From NCBI RefSeq assembly GCF_010998615.1, contig NZ_JAAEAH010000013.1, positions 1 to 64,000 of the forward strand: a stretch of 64,000 nucleotides of DNA. Reading direction: 5' to 3'. Under the pieces are notes generated by a model. That model ran no database searches. It was not told the DNA's origin and saw nothing but the letters and a program-made list of their open reading frames with translations. A program made the translations under genes and the position numbers. Position 1 is the first letter of the stretch; each line of letters begins with the position of its first letter. The stretch is from Myxococcus sp. CA023. GTDB taxonomy: Bacteria > Myxococcota > Myxococcia > Myxococcales > Myxococcaceae. Positions 25,779-34,572 of this stretch are shown here, piece after piece.

Positions 25779-28145
25779 TCAGGCGGCTCCGGTGCTTCCG
25801 GTGCCTCGCGTGGTGGAGAACACGAGCTGTTCCTCGCTGTCCGCTACTCGCACGGTGAGGGTCCGCTCCACGCCCGCGAGGCCTAGCGGCGTGGACTGCG
25901 CCAGGTCCGAGAGCAGGGAGCCCGCGGCGCGCAGGTGGAAGCCGGTGGTCCACATGCCCTCCAGCTCGCCGAACACGGTGCGCAGCTCGTCTGGGGCCTT
26001 GCGTTCGTCAATGGCGCGGCTCAGGCGCACCATGCCGCTCACGAAGTTCCTGCACCGCATGAGCGTGTTGGGGTTCTTCGAGATGACCTCCGCGAAGCTG
26101 AAGTTGCCGCCACCCGGGCGCCACTCGCTTTCGATGAGTTGCAGGTCCTTGCCCAGATCGCGCACCGTGGGGTCCTTCTGGAAGTACCACTTGGCGATCT
26201 GCGCGGCGCGGCTGGGTGACAAGTCATTCAGCATGAGGCTGCCTTGCTCCTGCACCTCGCGGAGGTAGGCCTCCCAGATGGGGGCGTAGACCGCGCGCCG
26301 GAACTCGGCGGAGGCGCGGGGAAGCTGCTCGCTCCAGGGCAGCGCGCGGGCCAGGGCGCGTGAGATGCGGGACAGCTCGAGCGTCTGGATGCGGGGCACC
26401 AGGGCGCGGAACGAGTCATCCGCCATCTTCAGCTCGAGCCGCGTTTCGATGGGGTGCTTGCCCACGTCCTCCTGCATGGTGCTGATGACGGTGGCCGCGT
26501 CCTTCGCGTCCAGCACGCCCCAGACGACGGCGTCATCCACCGCCTGCTGCAGGTCCTTGCGCGACAGCTTCTTCTGTCGTCCCCACAGCATCAGGTGCAG
26601 GCCGTAGCCGAAGTCAGAGGCCACGGGGGTGGGGGAGAAGCGCGTCATGTCCGCCTTCAGGTCCACCACCCACTGGCCGCGGGTGCCCAGCAGCTTGTCC
26701 TCGTAGCCCCGGCGTCCGAGGAACGCCATGCGCCGGGCGCCCTGGAAGTTCTCCTGCGTCACCCAGGACTGCTTGCTGACGTTCTTCGCCTTGAGCAGCT
26801 CGAACGAGCCAACCCCCAGCGAGAAGCCGTAGGCCTGCTGGCGCGTGAGCGTGGTGGCGTGGAGGTAGTTGCGCAGCTCGAAATCGCTCTGCTGGGCGGG
26901 GAGACTCTTCATCCACTTCAGCAGCTCCACCAGGTTGCCCTTGAGCAGGGACTCGTGGAAGCGCATCGCGGTGACGTCCTCCACGACGACCTCCAGCAGT
27001 GTGGAGGTCTCCGACAGGCGCAGGTATTCGTACTCGAAGCCCTCGGCGACCTGTGTGCGGACGGCGTTCTCCAGCGCCTCTGCGACGCGGGCCTTGAAGT
27101 CGGCCCAGGCCTGCGGAAGGTTGGCCGGGTCCGCCAGCTGCGGGTCGATGCCAAGGCGCTCCAGCACCAGGCCCAGCACCTTCTTCTGGCTGTCGTCCAG
27201 CTTCGCCTTGCTGGCCTTGTCCACCAGGCCGTCCATGATTTCCACCGCGGTGGTGCCCTTCTTGACGAGGTCGCGAAGGACGGGCCCCAGCAGCGCTTCC
27301 AGCAGCTGGCCCAGCTGGGCCTTCACCGCCGCCGGGTCCAGCAGCTCCACGGTGATGCCCAGGCCGGCGGAAAGCGCCTGCTCATGGGACTTCACCTTGC
27401 GCACGGCGACCTGGATGCGGCCGGCGCGGGGACGGGAGAAGCTGAGCTGGTAGTCGTCGGTGAGGGACACCCGGGCGGAGAGGCCGGCCTTGGCGCTGGT
27501 CTTCAGCGCGAGCAGCTCGTTGCCTCGCAGGAAGCCCAGGCGGTTGAGGTTGGTGGGGAAGATGTCCGCCCAGTTGAGCTCCAGCCGTGTGTGGAGCGCG
27601 CCGCGGGCCTGCCACGCCACCGCGTCTCCCGTGGTCAGCTTGGCCAGGTCGGTGGCCTGCATCAGCCGCAGCTCGGACAGGTCGGAGCGCACCGCCTCGC
27701 GCATGTTCTGGCCCAGCGGATGCGCGCGGTAGTCGCTGAGCGTGACGGACAGCTCCGTCTGGTTCTCGGAGGCGAGGAAGGACAGGCTGGCGCTCACGGC
27801 GGCCTTCACGCGCGCGGACACCTGGTAGCGCATCCACCCGATGTCACTGCCCAGCAGCAATTGGGGCCGGGGCCCTGGCTCGGCGCTCTCCGGGCTCGGC
27901 TCGCCGACGATGCCGTTTTCGTCCACGTCGCCCAGCGAGTTGAAGTTGCGGATGGACGCTTCGCCGGTGGCTTCGAAGGAGAGGGTGAAGCCGTGCATGG
28001 CCAGCTTGGGCGGAAGGATTTTCTCTTCCGTGAAGGTCCCCTGGGCCAGCGGCACCTTGATGTCCTGGTCCTGCAGCTTCACGTCGGGCACCTTGCCCGC
28101 CACGACGTCGGGAAGCTTCTCCAGCAGCTTGTTGACCACTTTCAT
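25779..28145 (-). CDS. Large protein of unknown function (orphan, 788 residues)
   Basis: I do not recognise a family. It starts MKVVNKLLEKLPDVVAGKVPDVKLQDQDIKVPLAQGTFTE, has no signal peptide and no membrane helix, and alternates mixed alpha/beta stretches. Notable parts are a charged helical centre (about 265-380, with possible amphipathic helices), and aromatic segments such as MRYQVSARVKAAVSASLSFLAS and FGYGLHLMLWGRQKKLSRKDLQQAVDDAVVWGVLD. Third-position GC is typical of the neighbours, so it is a native gene. The start is the ATG at 28145; the open frame extends upstream to 28361 without protein-like composition. Downstream of it lies the convergent hairpin; 157 bp separates it from the sigma-54 regulator. 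Confidence 0.75.
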   Translation of the reverse strand: MKVVNKLLEKLPDVVAGKVPDVKLQDQDIKVPLAQGTFTEEKILPPKLAMHGFTLSFEATGEASIRNFNSLGDVDENGIVGEPSPESAEPGPRPQLLLGSDIGWMRYQVSARVKAAVSASLSFLASENQTELSVTLSDYRAHPLGQNMREAVRSDLSELRLMQATDLAKLTTGDAVAWQARGALHTRLELNWADIFPTNLNRLGFLRGNELLALKTSAKAGLSARVSLTDDYQLSFSRPRAGRIQVAVRKVKSHEQALSAGLGITVELLDPAAVKAQLGQLLEALLGPVLRDLVKKGTTAVEIMDGLVDKASKAKLDDSQKKVLGLVLERLGIDPQLADPANLPQAWADFKARVAEALENAVRTQVAEGFEYEYLRLSETSTLLEVVVEDVTAMRFHESLLKGNLVELLKWMKSLPAQQSDFELRNYLHATTLTRQQAYGFSLGVGSFELLKAKNVSKQSWVTQENFQGARRMAFLGRRGYEDKLLGTRGQWVVDLKADMTRFSPTPVASDFGYGLHLMLWGRQKKLSRKDLQQAVDDAVVWGVLDAKDAATVISTMQEDVGKHPIETRLELKMADDSFRALVPRIQTLELSRISRALARALPWSEQLPRASAEFRRAVYAPIWEAYLREVQEQGSLMLNDLSPSRAAQIAKWYFQKDPTVRDLGKDLQLIESEWRPGGGNFSFAEVISKNPNTLMRCRNFVSGMVRLSRAIDERKAPDELRTVFGELEGMWTTGFHLRAAGSLLSDLAQSTPLGLAGVERTLTVRVADSEEQLVFSTTRGTGSTGAA

Positions 28146-28302
28146 GCGCGTCCCCCTGGGCTGAAGCCTCCTGCACGTGGGCCGGAGGTCTCTTCGTCGT
28201 ACGCCGTTGCTCAGCTCGGAACAAGGCGGATACCAGAAAAGACCGGTGGTCAGCGGACAGATGCCCTGGAGGGTGGGGTGGAAGCCGCCCCCGCGCGGTG
28301 CG

Positions 28303-29892
28303 TCAGGGCTCGTCGCCCAGTCCGTACTCCTTGAGTTTCCGCGCGAGCGTGTTGCGGCCAATCTCCAGCACGCGGGCCGCGGCGGTGCGGTTGCCCTTCA
28401 CGGCGTCCAACACACGCAGGATGTGGCGGCGTTCGACCTCCGCCAATGGCAGCAGGCCCGCCTCCATGGGCGCAGGCGCAGCTGGCGCGTTGACACCTTG
28501 AGAGGCTGCAGGAGGCGGCAGGGCGGTCCGGTCCACATCGGGCAGGGGCAGGTGCTCTTCGAGAATCTCCCCTTCACAGAGCACCACGGCGCTTTCGATG
28601 CAGTTCTCCAACTCCCGCACGTTTCCGGGCCAGCGGTAGCGCTTGAGGCGCTCCACCGCGGCGGCGCTGAGGCGGGGCGGCGTCAGCCGGTGCCTCCGGG
28701 CGACGGCGGCGACGAAGTGGCGGGCGAGCCGCTCGATGTCCTCCGCGCCGCGCTCCCGCAGCGGCGGCAGCACCACCTCGACCACCTTGATGCGGTAGTA
28801 GAGGTCCTCGCGGAAGCGGCCCTCGGCCACCATGCGGGCCAGGTCCCGGTGGGTGGCCGCGACGATGCGCACGTCCACCTTCACGGCCTGGGTGCCACCC
28901 ACGCGCTCGAATTCGCGATCCTGGATGACCCGCAGCAACTTGCCCTGCACCGGCAGGGGCAGCTCGCCAATCTCGTCGATGAACACCGTGCCGCCGCTGG
29001 CCGCCTCGAACTTGCCGGGCACGCGGTGGTCCGCGCCGGTGAAGGCGCCGCGTTCGTGGCCGAAGAGCTCGTTCTCGATGAGCGTGGCGGGCAGCGCCGC
29101 GCAGTCCACCTTGATGAAGGGCTGGTCCCTCCGGGGGCCATTCACGTGGACGGCACGGGCGAACAGCTCCTTGCCGCTGCCGCTCTCGCCGCGCAGCAGC
29201 ACCGTCGCGTCGGTGGGCGCGGCCTTGCGCACCAGTCGGTAGATGGCCTGGAGCTGCGGGGACTCGCCGATGATGCGGTTGAAGAAGTAGCCCACCGGTA
29301 CCTGGGGCTGGTCCTTCGCGCGCTGGAGCTCCTGGTAGAGGCTGGTGCTCTGGAGGGCGGTGCTCACCTGCGAGGCGATGGCGGTGAGCCGCTGCGTGTC
29401 CTCGTCGGTGAAGCGGTCTTCGCCGCGGCGGTTGAGGACCTGGAGCACGCCGTAGAGGGCGCCGTCCCCGTCGCGCAGTGGCACGGCGAGCAGGCTGGTG
29501 GTGCGGTAGCCCGTCATCCGGTCGATGTCCGCGAAGAAGCGCTGCTCACCGCGCGGGTCCGGCACGTTGATGGCGTGCCCCGCCTTGGCGACGGTGCCGG
29601 CGACGCCCTGGCCCAGCTTGACGCGAATCTGGGACACCTCGGGCAGGTGCGCGGCGCGGCTGAACAGCTCGCGGCGGGCCGGGTCCAGCAGCCAGAGGGT
29701 GCCGCGGTCCGCTTGCAGGGTGATGGCGATGCGGTCCATCAACGTCTGGAGGAACGCGTCGAGGTCCACCTCCCTGCCAACGAGTCCTCCGAAGGGGAGG
29801 AGGACCTGAGAGACGTCCGAGGGGGCTTGGGGCATGGCGGGCAACGGCGGCAGGACGAAGGCGGAGGCCGCACCATAACATCCAGAGGGCAT
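28303..29892 (-). CDS. Sigma-54-dependent transcriptional activator with GAF domain
   Basis: About 529 residues. GAF sensor (about 35-190: [19 protein letters not shown]...[21 protein letters not shown]), AAA+ domain (about 210-440) with Walker A GESGSGKE, the sigma-54-contacting loop GAFTGA and Walker [14 protein letters not shown], and a C-terminal Fis-type helix-turn-helix ([38 protein letters not shown]). All parts needed for open-complex remodelling are intact. I chose ATG 29892, which has GAGAGGGG upstream and lies 13 bp after the hydrolase stop; ATG 29835 is the alternative. It is the second gene of an operon that appears to start at a sigma-54 promoter. Confidence 0.88.
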   Translation of the reverse strand: MPSGCYGAASAFVLPPLPAMPQAPSDVSQVLLPFGGLVGREVDLDAFLQTLMDRIAITLQADRGTLWLLDPARRELFSRAAHLPEVSQIRVKLGQGVAGTVAKAGHAINVPDPRGEQRFFADIDRMTGYRTTSLLAVPLRDGDGALYGVLQVLNRRGEDRFTDEDTQRLTAIASQVSTALQSTSLYQELQRAKDQPQVPVGYFFNRIIGESPQLQAIYRLVRKAAPTDATVLLRGESGSGKELFARAVHVNGPRRDQPFIKVDCAALPATLIENELFGHERGAFTGADHRVPGKFEAASGGTVFIDEIGELPLPVQGKLLRVIQDREFERVGGTQAVKVDVRIVAATHRDLARMVAEGRFREDLYYRIKVVEVVLPPLRERGAEDIERLARHFVAAVARRHRLTPPRLSAAAVERLKRYRWPGNVRELENCIESAVVLCEGEILEEHLPLPDVDRTALPPPAASQGVNAPAAPAPMEAGLLPLAEVERRHILRVLDAVKGNRTAAARVLEIGRNTLARKLKEYGLGDEP

Positions 29893-29905
29893 GGGACTGC
29901 CCCTC

Positions 29906-30739
29906 TCAGGCCGCGCGGCCCAGCACCAGCCGCTGGCCTTCGCGTGCGGGCTCGCAGACGGGGAAGAGGGCGCGGGCCTGCTCCGCCATGTCCTCGAGCA
30001 TGTCGTCGCCGTGCGCCGGGTCATGGTGGAACAGGCACAGCCGGCGCGCCCCCACCAGCCCGGCCACGCCCGCGGCATCCATCATGGTGGAGTGGCCCCA
30101 GCCCTTCTTCGCCACGCCCTTGCGGCCCTCGTATTCGTCCGGGGTGTACTGCGCGTCCAGGCATAGGACGTCCGCGCCCTCGAAGAGGCGGCCCACCTCC
30201 GGCGCGAGCTCCTGCACCCGCACCTCCACGTCCGTGGCGTAGACGAACGAGTGACCATCCGCCTCCACGCGGTACGCCAGGCACCCCTGCGGGTGCGGCA
30301 CGTCGATGGGCGTGACGCGGAAGGGGCCCACCTCCACGGGCCGGGCATGCAACGCCGAGCGGAAGTCCATCCGCGAGCGCATGGTGCTCAGCGGCACCGG
30401 GAAGTGGGGCGGCTGCATCTGCGCGGCCAACTCGGACTGGAGCGCCTGGGCCCCATTCGCGCCCGGGCCGTAGAGCGTCAGCTCGGACGTAGGCAGCCAG
30501 GCCGGCGTGAAGAAGGGGAAGCCCTGCACGTGGTCCCAATGCAGATGCGAGAAGAAGAGCGTGGCCTTCTGGGGCGCGCCCTCGCGCATCATGATTTCGC
30601 CCAGTGCGCGGATGCCCGTCCCCGCATCCAGGATGAGGCGGTGGCCGTGGCTGGTCACCTCCACGCAGGCCGTGTTGCCACCAATGCGCGAGCCCGACAC
30701 CGCGATGCTCCCCCGAACGCCATGAAACCGGACTTCCAT
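29906..30739 (-). CDS. Metallo-beta-lactamase-fold hydrolase
   Basis: 277 residues. It begins MEVRFHGVRGSIAVSG and has GGNTACVEV, DAGTGI and the metal motif SHLHWDHVQG (HxHxDH), then an Asp in LDAQYT and a His in CLFHHDPAHGDD. This pattern fits the RNase Z/phosphodiesterase-like branch (cf. proteins with the FHGVRGS start). The substrate could be a cyclic nucleotide or phosphodiester but is not proven. ATG 30739 has AAGGAGACT upstream; the frame reads further back to 30952, but that part is unlike the family and lies beyond the predicted transcription start. First gene of an operon with the sigma-54 activator. Confidence 0.87.
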   Translation of the reverse strand: MEVRFHGVRGSIAVSGSRIGGNTACVEVTSHGHRLILDAGTGIRALGEIMMREGAPQKATLFFSHLHWDHVQGFPFFTPAWLPTSELTLYGPGANGAQALQSELAAQMQPPHFPVPLSTMRSRMDFRSALHARPVEVGPFRVTPIDVPHPQGCLAYRVEADGHSFVYATDVEVRVQELAPEVGRLFEGADVLCLDAQYTPDEYEGRKGVAKKGWGHSTMMDAAGVAGLVGARRLCLFHHDPAHGDDMLEDMAEQARALFPVCEPAREGQRLVLGRAA

Positions 30740-30798
30740 CGTGAGTCTCCTTGAGTGGGGGGCCTCCGCCTGGGACGCCCTCATGCCCGGAGCCTCAG

Positions 30799-30814
30799 AG
30801 CACGGGGTGTGCCA
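30799..30814 (-). promoter_or_regulatory. Sigma-54 (-24/-12) promoter of the hydrolase-activator operon
   Basis: On the minus strand the sequence is TGGCACACCCCGTGCT. It matches TGGCAC-N5-TTGCW at all positions but one (G for the first T of TTGC), with exact GG-GC spacing. The predicted start is about 12 bp downstream, near 30788, giving a leader of about 49 bases that contains the hydrolase ribosome site. Confidence 0.6.
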
Positions 30815-31244
30815 TTCCCAAGTGCCTGGAATCAGGAGCGCGGGCCTCCGGTGCGCCCATCGGTGCTCCAGAATGGAGCGCGCTCGCCTGGTGCGGGCGA
30901 TCCAAACCGGTGCAGGGGGCCCGCAGGACAGGGCGGCGGGCACGTCTTCCAACGGCCCACGGCAGTCCTGTCTTCAATTCTCACCCGATGCGGGAAGGCG
31001 TCCAGGAGGTTGCACCCGGCATCGAGCGGGGCTGTGTGTTTCAAGTCTTGTCGGAGCCTCGGACACAACCGTCTGGGTTCTGGGAATGCGCCGGCTTCCG
31101 TTCACTCCAGAGTAATTCAATGGCTCTCGAGTGCAGGTTTTTAGCAATCTTCGGGCCGTAACCACGCCGTTGAAGGCAGTCACGCTCTCGTCACGCTTGG
31201 AGTGTTTCCAGCTTCAACGATGTTTATCCTTCAGGGCGGTTTGC

Positions 31245-31274
31245 TTGACACGCTGCCTCATGGAAGCGTATGCA
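31245..31274 (+). promoter_or_regulatory. Candidate sigma-70-type promoter of the TA (myxovirescin) operon
   Basis: TTGACA at 31245-31250 is a perfect -35 box. After an 18-bp spacer comes TATGCA at 31269-31274, four of six matches to TATAAT. It points toward taA and would give a leader of about 200 nucleotides. Position and AT-richness support it; not tested. Confidence 0.5.
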
Positions 31275-31399
31275 AAACAATGAAAACGGTGTCGTTGCCG
31301 AGCCTTAGGGCCTCCAGAACGCCATCCTCGCGGACCCAGACAGCCGGAATTTGAGACGGGGCTGTCAGCGGTTTGAACGCAAGGATGGGGCGGGGGTTG

Positions 31400-31411
31400 T
31401 GGCGGCAGCCT
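31400..31411 (+). promoter_or_regulatory. ops-like element in the taA leader
   Basis: GGCGGCAGCCTG differs at two positions from the core GGCGGTAGCGTG recognised by the NusG paralogue RfaH in enterobacteria. It sits in the presumed leader, 69 bp before taA, which encodes a NusG paralogue. Chance occurrence in GC-rich DNA is quite possible. Confidence 0.3.
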
Positions 31412-31480
31412 GACCAGAATTCGGTCGGCGTATCAATTATTGCCAGGTTCTGAGAAATAGCAGGCTGGGGGAAAGTTGCA

Positions 31481-31987
31481 ATGCCTGGGCCGCGGTGTGC
31501 TGAGAACGATTGGGTTGCATTGCTCGTCCGCGTCAATCACGAGAAAGTGGCTGCCGCTCAGTTGGGGAAACACGGCTACGAGTTCTTCCTGCCGACGTAC
31601 ACGCCTCCCAAGTCCTCGGGTGTAAAGGCGAAGCTTCCGCTCTTCCCCGGGTACCTTTTCTGTCGTTACCAGCCGCTCAATCCGTACCGCATCGTTCGGG
31701 CGCCCGGGGTCATCCGGCTGCTCGGGGGCGAAGCGGGGCCGGAAGCCGTTCCCGAACAGGAATTGGCGGCCATCCGCCGGGTCGCGGATTCGGGTGTCTC
31801 TTCCAATCCCTGTGACTATCTGCGGGCGGGGCAGCGCGTGCGCATTGTCGAAGGGCCCCTGACAGGTCTGGAAGGAAGTCTGGTGACGAGCAAGAGCCAG
31901 CTCCGGTTCATCGTCTCCGTGGGGCTGCTACAGCGCTCGGTGTCCGTGGAGGTGAGCGCTGAGCAGCTGGAACCGATCACCGACTGA
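31481..31987 (+). CDS. taA: TaA, NusG-like transcription antiterminator
   Basis: 168 residues with an NGN domain (about 8-105: DWVALLVRVNHEKVAAAQLGKHGYEFFLPTYTPP...LPLFPGYLFCRY...VIRLLGG) and a C-terminal KOW domain (about 115-165: AGQRVRIVEGPLTGLEGSLV). The PTYTPP and LFPGYLF features mark NusG/RfaH/LoaP-type specialised paralogues. It should bind RNA polymerase and help it through the very long TA operon. First gene of that operon, about 200 bp from a sigma-70-like promoter. The ATG at 31481 follows GGGGGAAAG. The literature describes a NusG-like gene at this place as required for TA production. Confidence 0.93.
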   Translation: MPGPRCAENDWVALLVRVNHEKVAAAQLGKHGYEFFLPTYTPPKSSGVKAKLPLFPGYLFCRYQPLNPYRIVRAPGVIRLLGGEAGPEAVPEQELAAIRRVADSGVSSNPCDYLRAGQRVRIVEGPLTGLEGSLVTSKSQLRFIVSVGLLQRSVSVEVSAEQLEPITD

Positions 31988-32060
31988 TTCCGCGGACATC
32001 CCTTTACATTCCCCCGTCACCCCGACCCGCAGCAAGGCTTCAGGGGCCGTGAGTCGTTCC

Positions 32061-32300
32061 ATGGACAAGAAGATTCTTTTCGACATCGTCACCAGCAGTG
32101 TTCGGGAGGTGGTTCCCGAACTCGAATCACATCCGTTCGAGTCCGAAGATGATCTGGTCGGCCTGGGGGCGAACTCGCTCGACCGCGCCGAAATCGTCAA
32201 CCTCACGCTGGAGAAGCTGGCGCTCAACATCCCCCGGGTCGAGCTGATTGACGCGAAGACCATTGGCGGATTGGTGGACGTCCTTCACTCGAGGCTGTGA
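32061..32300 (+). CDS. taB: TaB, discrete acyl carrier protein
   Basis: About 79 residues with the phosphopantetheine site LGANSLDRAE. It is one of two free-standing ACPs in the beta-branching cassette and is paired with the HMG synthase TaC just downstream. By published biochemistry of this pathway it carries the acetyl donor (made from malonyl-ACP by TaK) that TaC adds to the beta-keto group. The start is the ATG at 32061; a GTG at 32049 would add four residues. Confidence 0.9.
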   Translation: MDKKILFDIVTSSVREVVPELESHPFESEDDLVGLGANSLDRAEIVNLTLEKLALNIPRVELIDAKTIGGLVDVLHSRL

Positions 32301-32309
32301 GGCGAAACC

Positions 32310-33572
32310 ATGGGGCCGGTCGGGATTGAAGCCATGAATGCCTTCTGTGGCATCGCCAGGTTGGATGTGTTGCAGCTGGCGACCCACCGGGGCCTGGACA
32401 CCTCCCGCTTCGCGAACCTGCTCATGGAGGAGAAGACCGTTCCGCTCCCCTATGAGGACCCCGTCACCTACGGCGTGAATGCCGCACGGCCCATCCTGGA
32501 CCAGTTGACCGCGGCGGAGCGGGACAGCATCGAGCTGCTGGTGGCCTGCACGGAGTCGTCGTTCGACTTCGGCAAGGCCATGAGCACCTACCTGCACCAG
32601 CACCTGGGGTTGAGCCGTAACTGCCGGCTCATCGAGCTCAAGAGCGCCTGCTACTCCGGGGTCGCCGGGCTGCAGATGGCCGTCAACTTCATCCTGTCCG
32701 GCGTGTCGCCGGGGGCCAAGGCCCTGGTGGTGGCCTCCGACCTGTCGCGCTTCTCCATCGCCGAAGGGGGAGATGCCTCCACGGAGGACTGGTCCTTCGC
32801 GGAGCCGAGCTCGGGTGCGGGCGCGGTGGCCATGCTGGTGAGCGACACGCCCCGGGTGTTCCGCGTCGACGTGGGGGCGAACGGCTACTACGGCTACGAG
32901 GTGATGGACACCTGCCGCCCGGTGGCGGACAGCGAAGCGGGAGACGCGGACCTGTCGCTCCTCTCGTACCTGGACTGTTGTGAGAACGCCTTCCGGGAGT
33001 ACACCCGCCGCGTCCCCGCGGCGAACTACGCGGAGAGCTTCGGCTACCTCGCCTTCCACACGCCGTTTGGCGGCATGGTGAAGGGCGCCCACCGCACGAT
33101 GATGCGCAAGTTCTCCGGCAAGAACCGCGGGGACATCGAAGCGGACTTCCAGCGGCGGGTGGCCCCCGGGCTGAGCTACTGCCAGCGCGTGGGGAACATC
33201 ATGGGCGCGACGATGGCGCTCTCGCTCCTCGGGACCATCGACCATGGCGACTTCGCCACCGCGCAGCGGATTGGCTGCTTCTCGTATGGCTCGGGGTGCA
33301 GCTCGGAGTTCTTCAGCGGCGTGGTGACGCAGGAAGGGCAGCAGCGGCAGCGCGCCCTGGGGCTGGGAGAGGCGCTGGGTCGCCGGCAGCAGCTCTCCAT
33401 GCCGGATTACGACGCGCTGCTGAAGGGGAATGGCCTGGTGCGCTTCGGGACCCGGAACGCCGAGCTGGACTTCGGTGTCGTCAGCAGCATCCGGCCGGGC
33501 GGGTGGGGCAGGCCCTTGCTCTTCCTGTCGGCGATTCGCGACTTCCACCGCGACTACCAATGGATTTCCTAG
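32310..33572 (+). CDS. taC: TaC, HMG-CoA synthase-like beta-branching enzyme
   Basis: 420 residues, HMGS fold. The nucleophile is Cys114 in ELKSACYSG, the general acid/base Glu is in ACTESSFD and the His is in YLAFHTPFGGMVKGAH. It performs an aldol-type attack of acetyl-S-TaB on the beta-keto group of the growing chain. The C-terminal signature SYGSGCSSEFFSG is shared with TaF, showing that the two arose by duplication. It starts 9 bp after taB. By literature it handles the methyl-type branch. Confidence 0.92.
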   Translation: MGPVGIEAMNAFCGIARLDVLQLATHRGLDTSRFANLLMEEKTVPLPYEDPVTYGVNAARPILDQLTAAERDSIELLVACTESSFDFGKAMSTYLHQHLGLSRNCRLIELKSACYSGVAGLQMAVNFILSGVSPGAKALVVASDLSRFSIAEGGDASTEDWSFAEPSSGAGAVAMLVSDTPRVFRVDVGANGYYGYEVMDTCRPVADSEAGDADLSLLSYLDCCENAFREYTRRVPAANYAESFGYLAFHTPFGGMVKGAHRTMMRKFSGKNRGDIEADFQRRVAPGLSYCQRVGNIMGATMALSLLGTIDHGDFATAQRIGCFSYGSGCSSEFFSGVVTQEGQQRQRALGLGEALGRRQQLSMPDYDALLKGNGLVRFGTRNAELDFGVVSSIRPGGWGRPLLFLSAIRDFHRDYQWIS

Positions 33573-33593
33573 TCTCGGGGACTCGAGCAAAGC

Positions 33594-34572
33594 CATGTCC
33601 AGCGTAGCGACGGCCGTCCCCCTGACGACCAGTGACAGCGCGGTGAGCCGCCGGCTGCGAATCACCCCCAGCATGTGCGGCCAGACGTCCTTGTTCGCCG
33701 GGCAGATTGGCGACTGGGCCTGGGACACCGTCAGCCGACTGTGTGGCACGGACGTGCTGACCGCCACCAACGACGCCGGCTCGCCCACCTACCTGGCCTT
33801 CTATTACTTCCGCATCCGGGGTACCCCCGCGCTGCATCCCGGCGCGCTGCGCTTTGGCGACACGCTGGACGTCACGTCGAAGGCGTACAACTTCGGCAGT
33901 GAGTCCGTCCTGACGGTGCACCGCATCTGCAAGGCGGCGGAGGGCCGCGCCCCGGAGGCGGACGCCTTCGGCCATGAAGAGCTGTACGATCGGCCCCAGC
34001 CGGGCTGCATCTACGCGGAGACCTTCAACCGGTGGATCACGCGATCGGACGGCAAGTCGAACGAGAGCCTGATCAAGTCCTCTCCCGTGGGGTTCCAGTA
34101 CGCACACCTGCCGCTCCTTCCGGACGAGTACTCGCCGCGGCGGGCATATGGGGATGCCCGGGCGCGGGGCACCTTCCACGATGTGGACTCCGCGGAGTAT
34201 CGGCTGACCGTGGACCGCTTCCCGCTGCGCTACGCGGTGGACGTCATCCGGGACGTCAATGGGGTGGGGCTCATCTACTTCGCTTCGTACTTCTCGATCG
34301 TGGACTGGGCCATCTGGCAGTTGGCGAGGCATCAGGGCCGCAGCGAGCAGGCCTTCCTGTCGCGCGTGGTGCTGGACCAGCAGCTGTGCTTCCTCGGCAA
34401 CGCGGCGCTGGACACCACCTTCGACATCGACGTGCGGCACTGGGAGCGGGTGGGCGGCGGGGAAGAGCTGTTCAACGTGAAGATGCGCGAGGGCGCGCAG
34501 GGCCGGGACATCGCCGTGGCGACGGTCAAGGTGCGCTTCGACGCCGCTTCGGAAGGAGGCCGCCGTGGGTGA
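33594..34572 (+). CDS. taD: TaD, LnmK-like double-hotdog acyltransferase/decarboxylase
   Basis: 325 residues. The start MSSVATAVPLTTSD is followed by ITPSMCGQTSLFAGQIGDWAWDTVSRLCGTDVL, GSPTYLAFYYFRIRG, LRFGDTLDV and FGSESVLTVHRI. These resemble the LnmK family (also called Pnap_2097-type), which in leinamycin loads methylmalonyl-CoA and decarboxylates it to propionyl-ACP. By analogy TaD could load TaE with a propionyl group for the ethyl branch made by TaF. This is inferred from family resemblance and location. The frame is open upstream into taC, so I chose ATG 33594, 22 bp after the taC stop. Confidence 0.8.

Larger units (their letters stand above)
30740..31480. other. 741-bp regulatory gap between the hydrolase operon and the TA operon
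   Basis: No gene is supported here. The left part holds the minus-strand sigma-54 promoter. From about 31100 the DNA is AT-richer and contains the candidate plus-strand TA promoter (31245-31274) and a leader of about 200 bases with small hairpins, for example GACAGCC (31339-31345) with GGCTGTC (31360-31366). Several short open frames cross the gap on both strands but have no ribosome sites or family resemblance. Confidence 0.6.

Noticed and set aside
26454-28334. 626-codon open frame on the plus strand
   Set aside because: Shadow of the 788-residue orphan; rich in His/Gln/Leu runs, no start signal.
30741-31161. Three overlapping plus-strand frames before taA
   Set aside because: All three frames are open at once and none has a ribosome site or protein-like composition.
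31258-31536. 92-codon minus-strand frame in the TA leader
   Set aside because: No ribosome site or family resemblance; overlaps the promoter, leader and start of taA.
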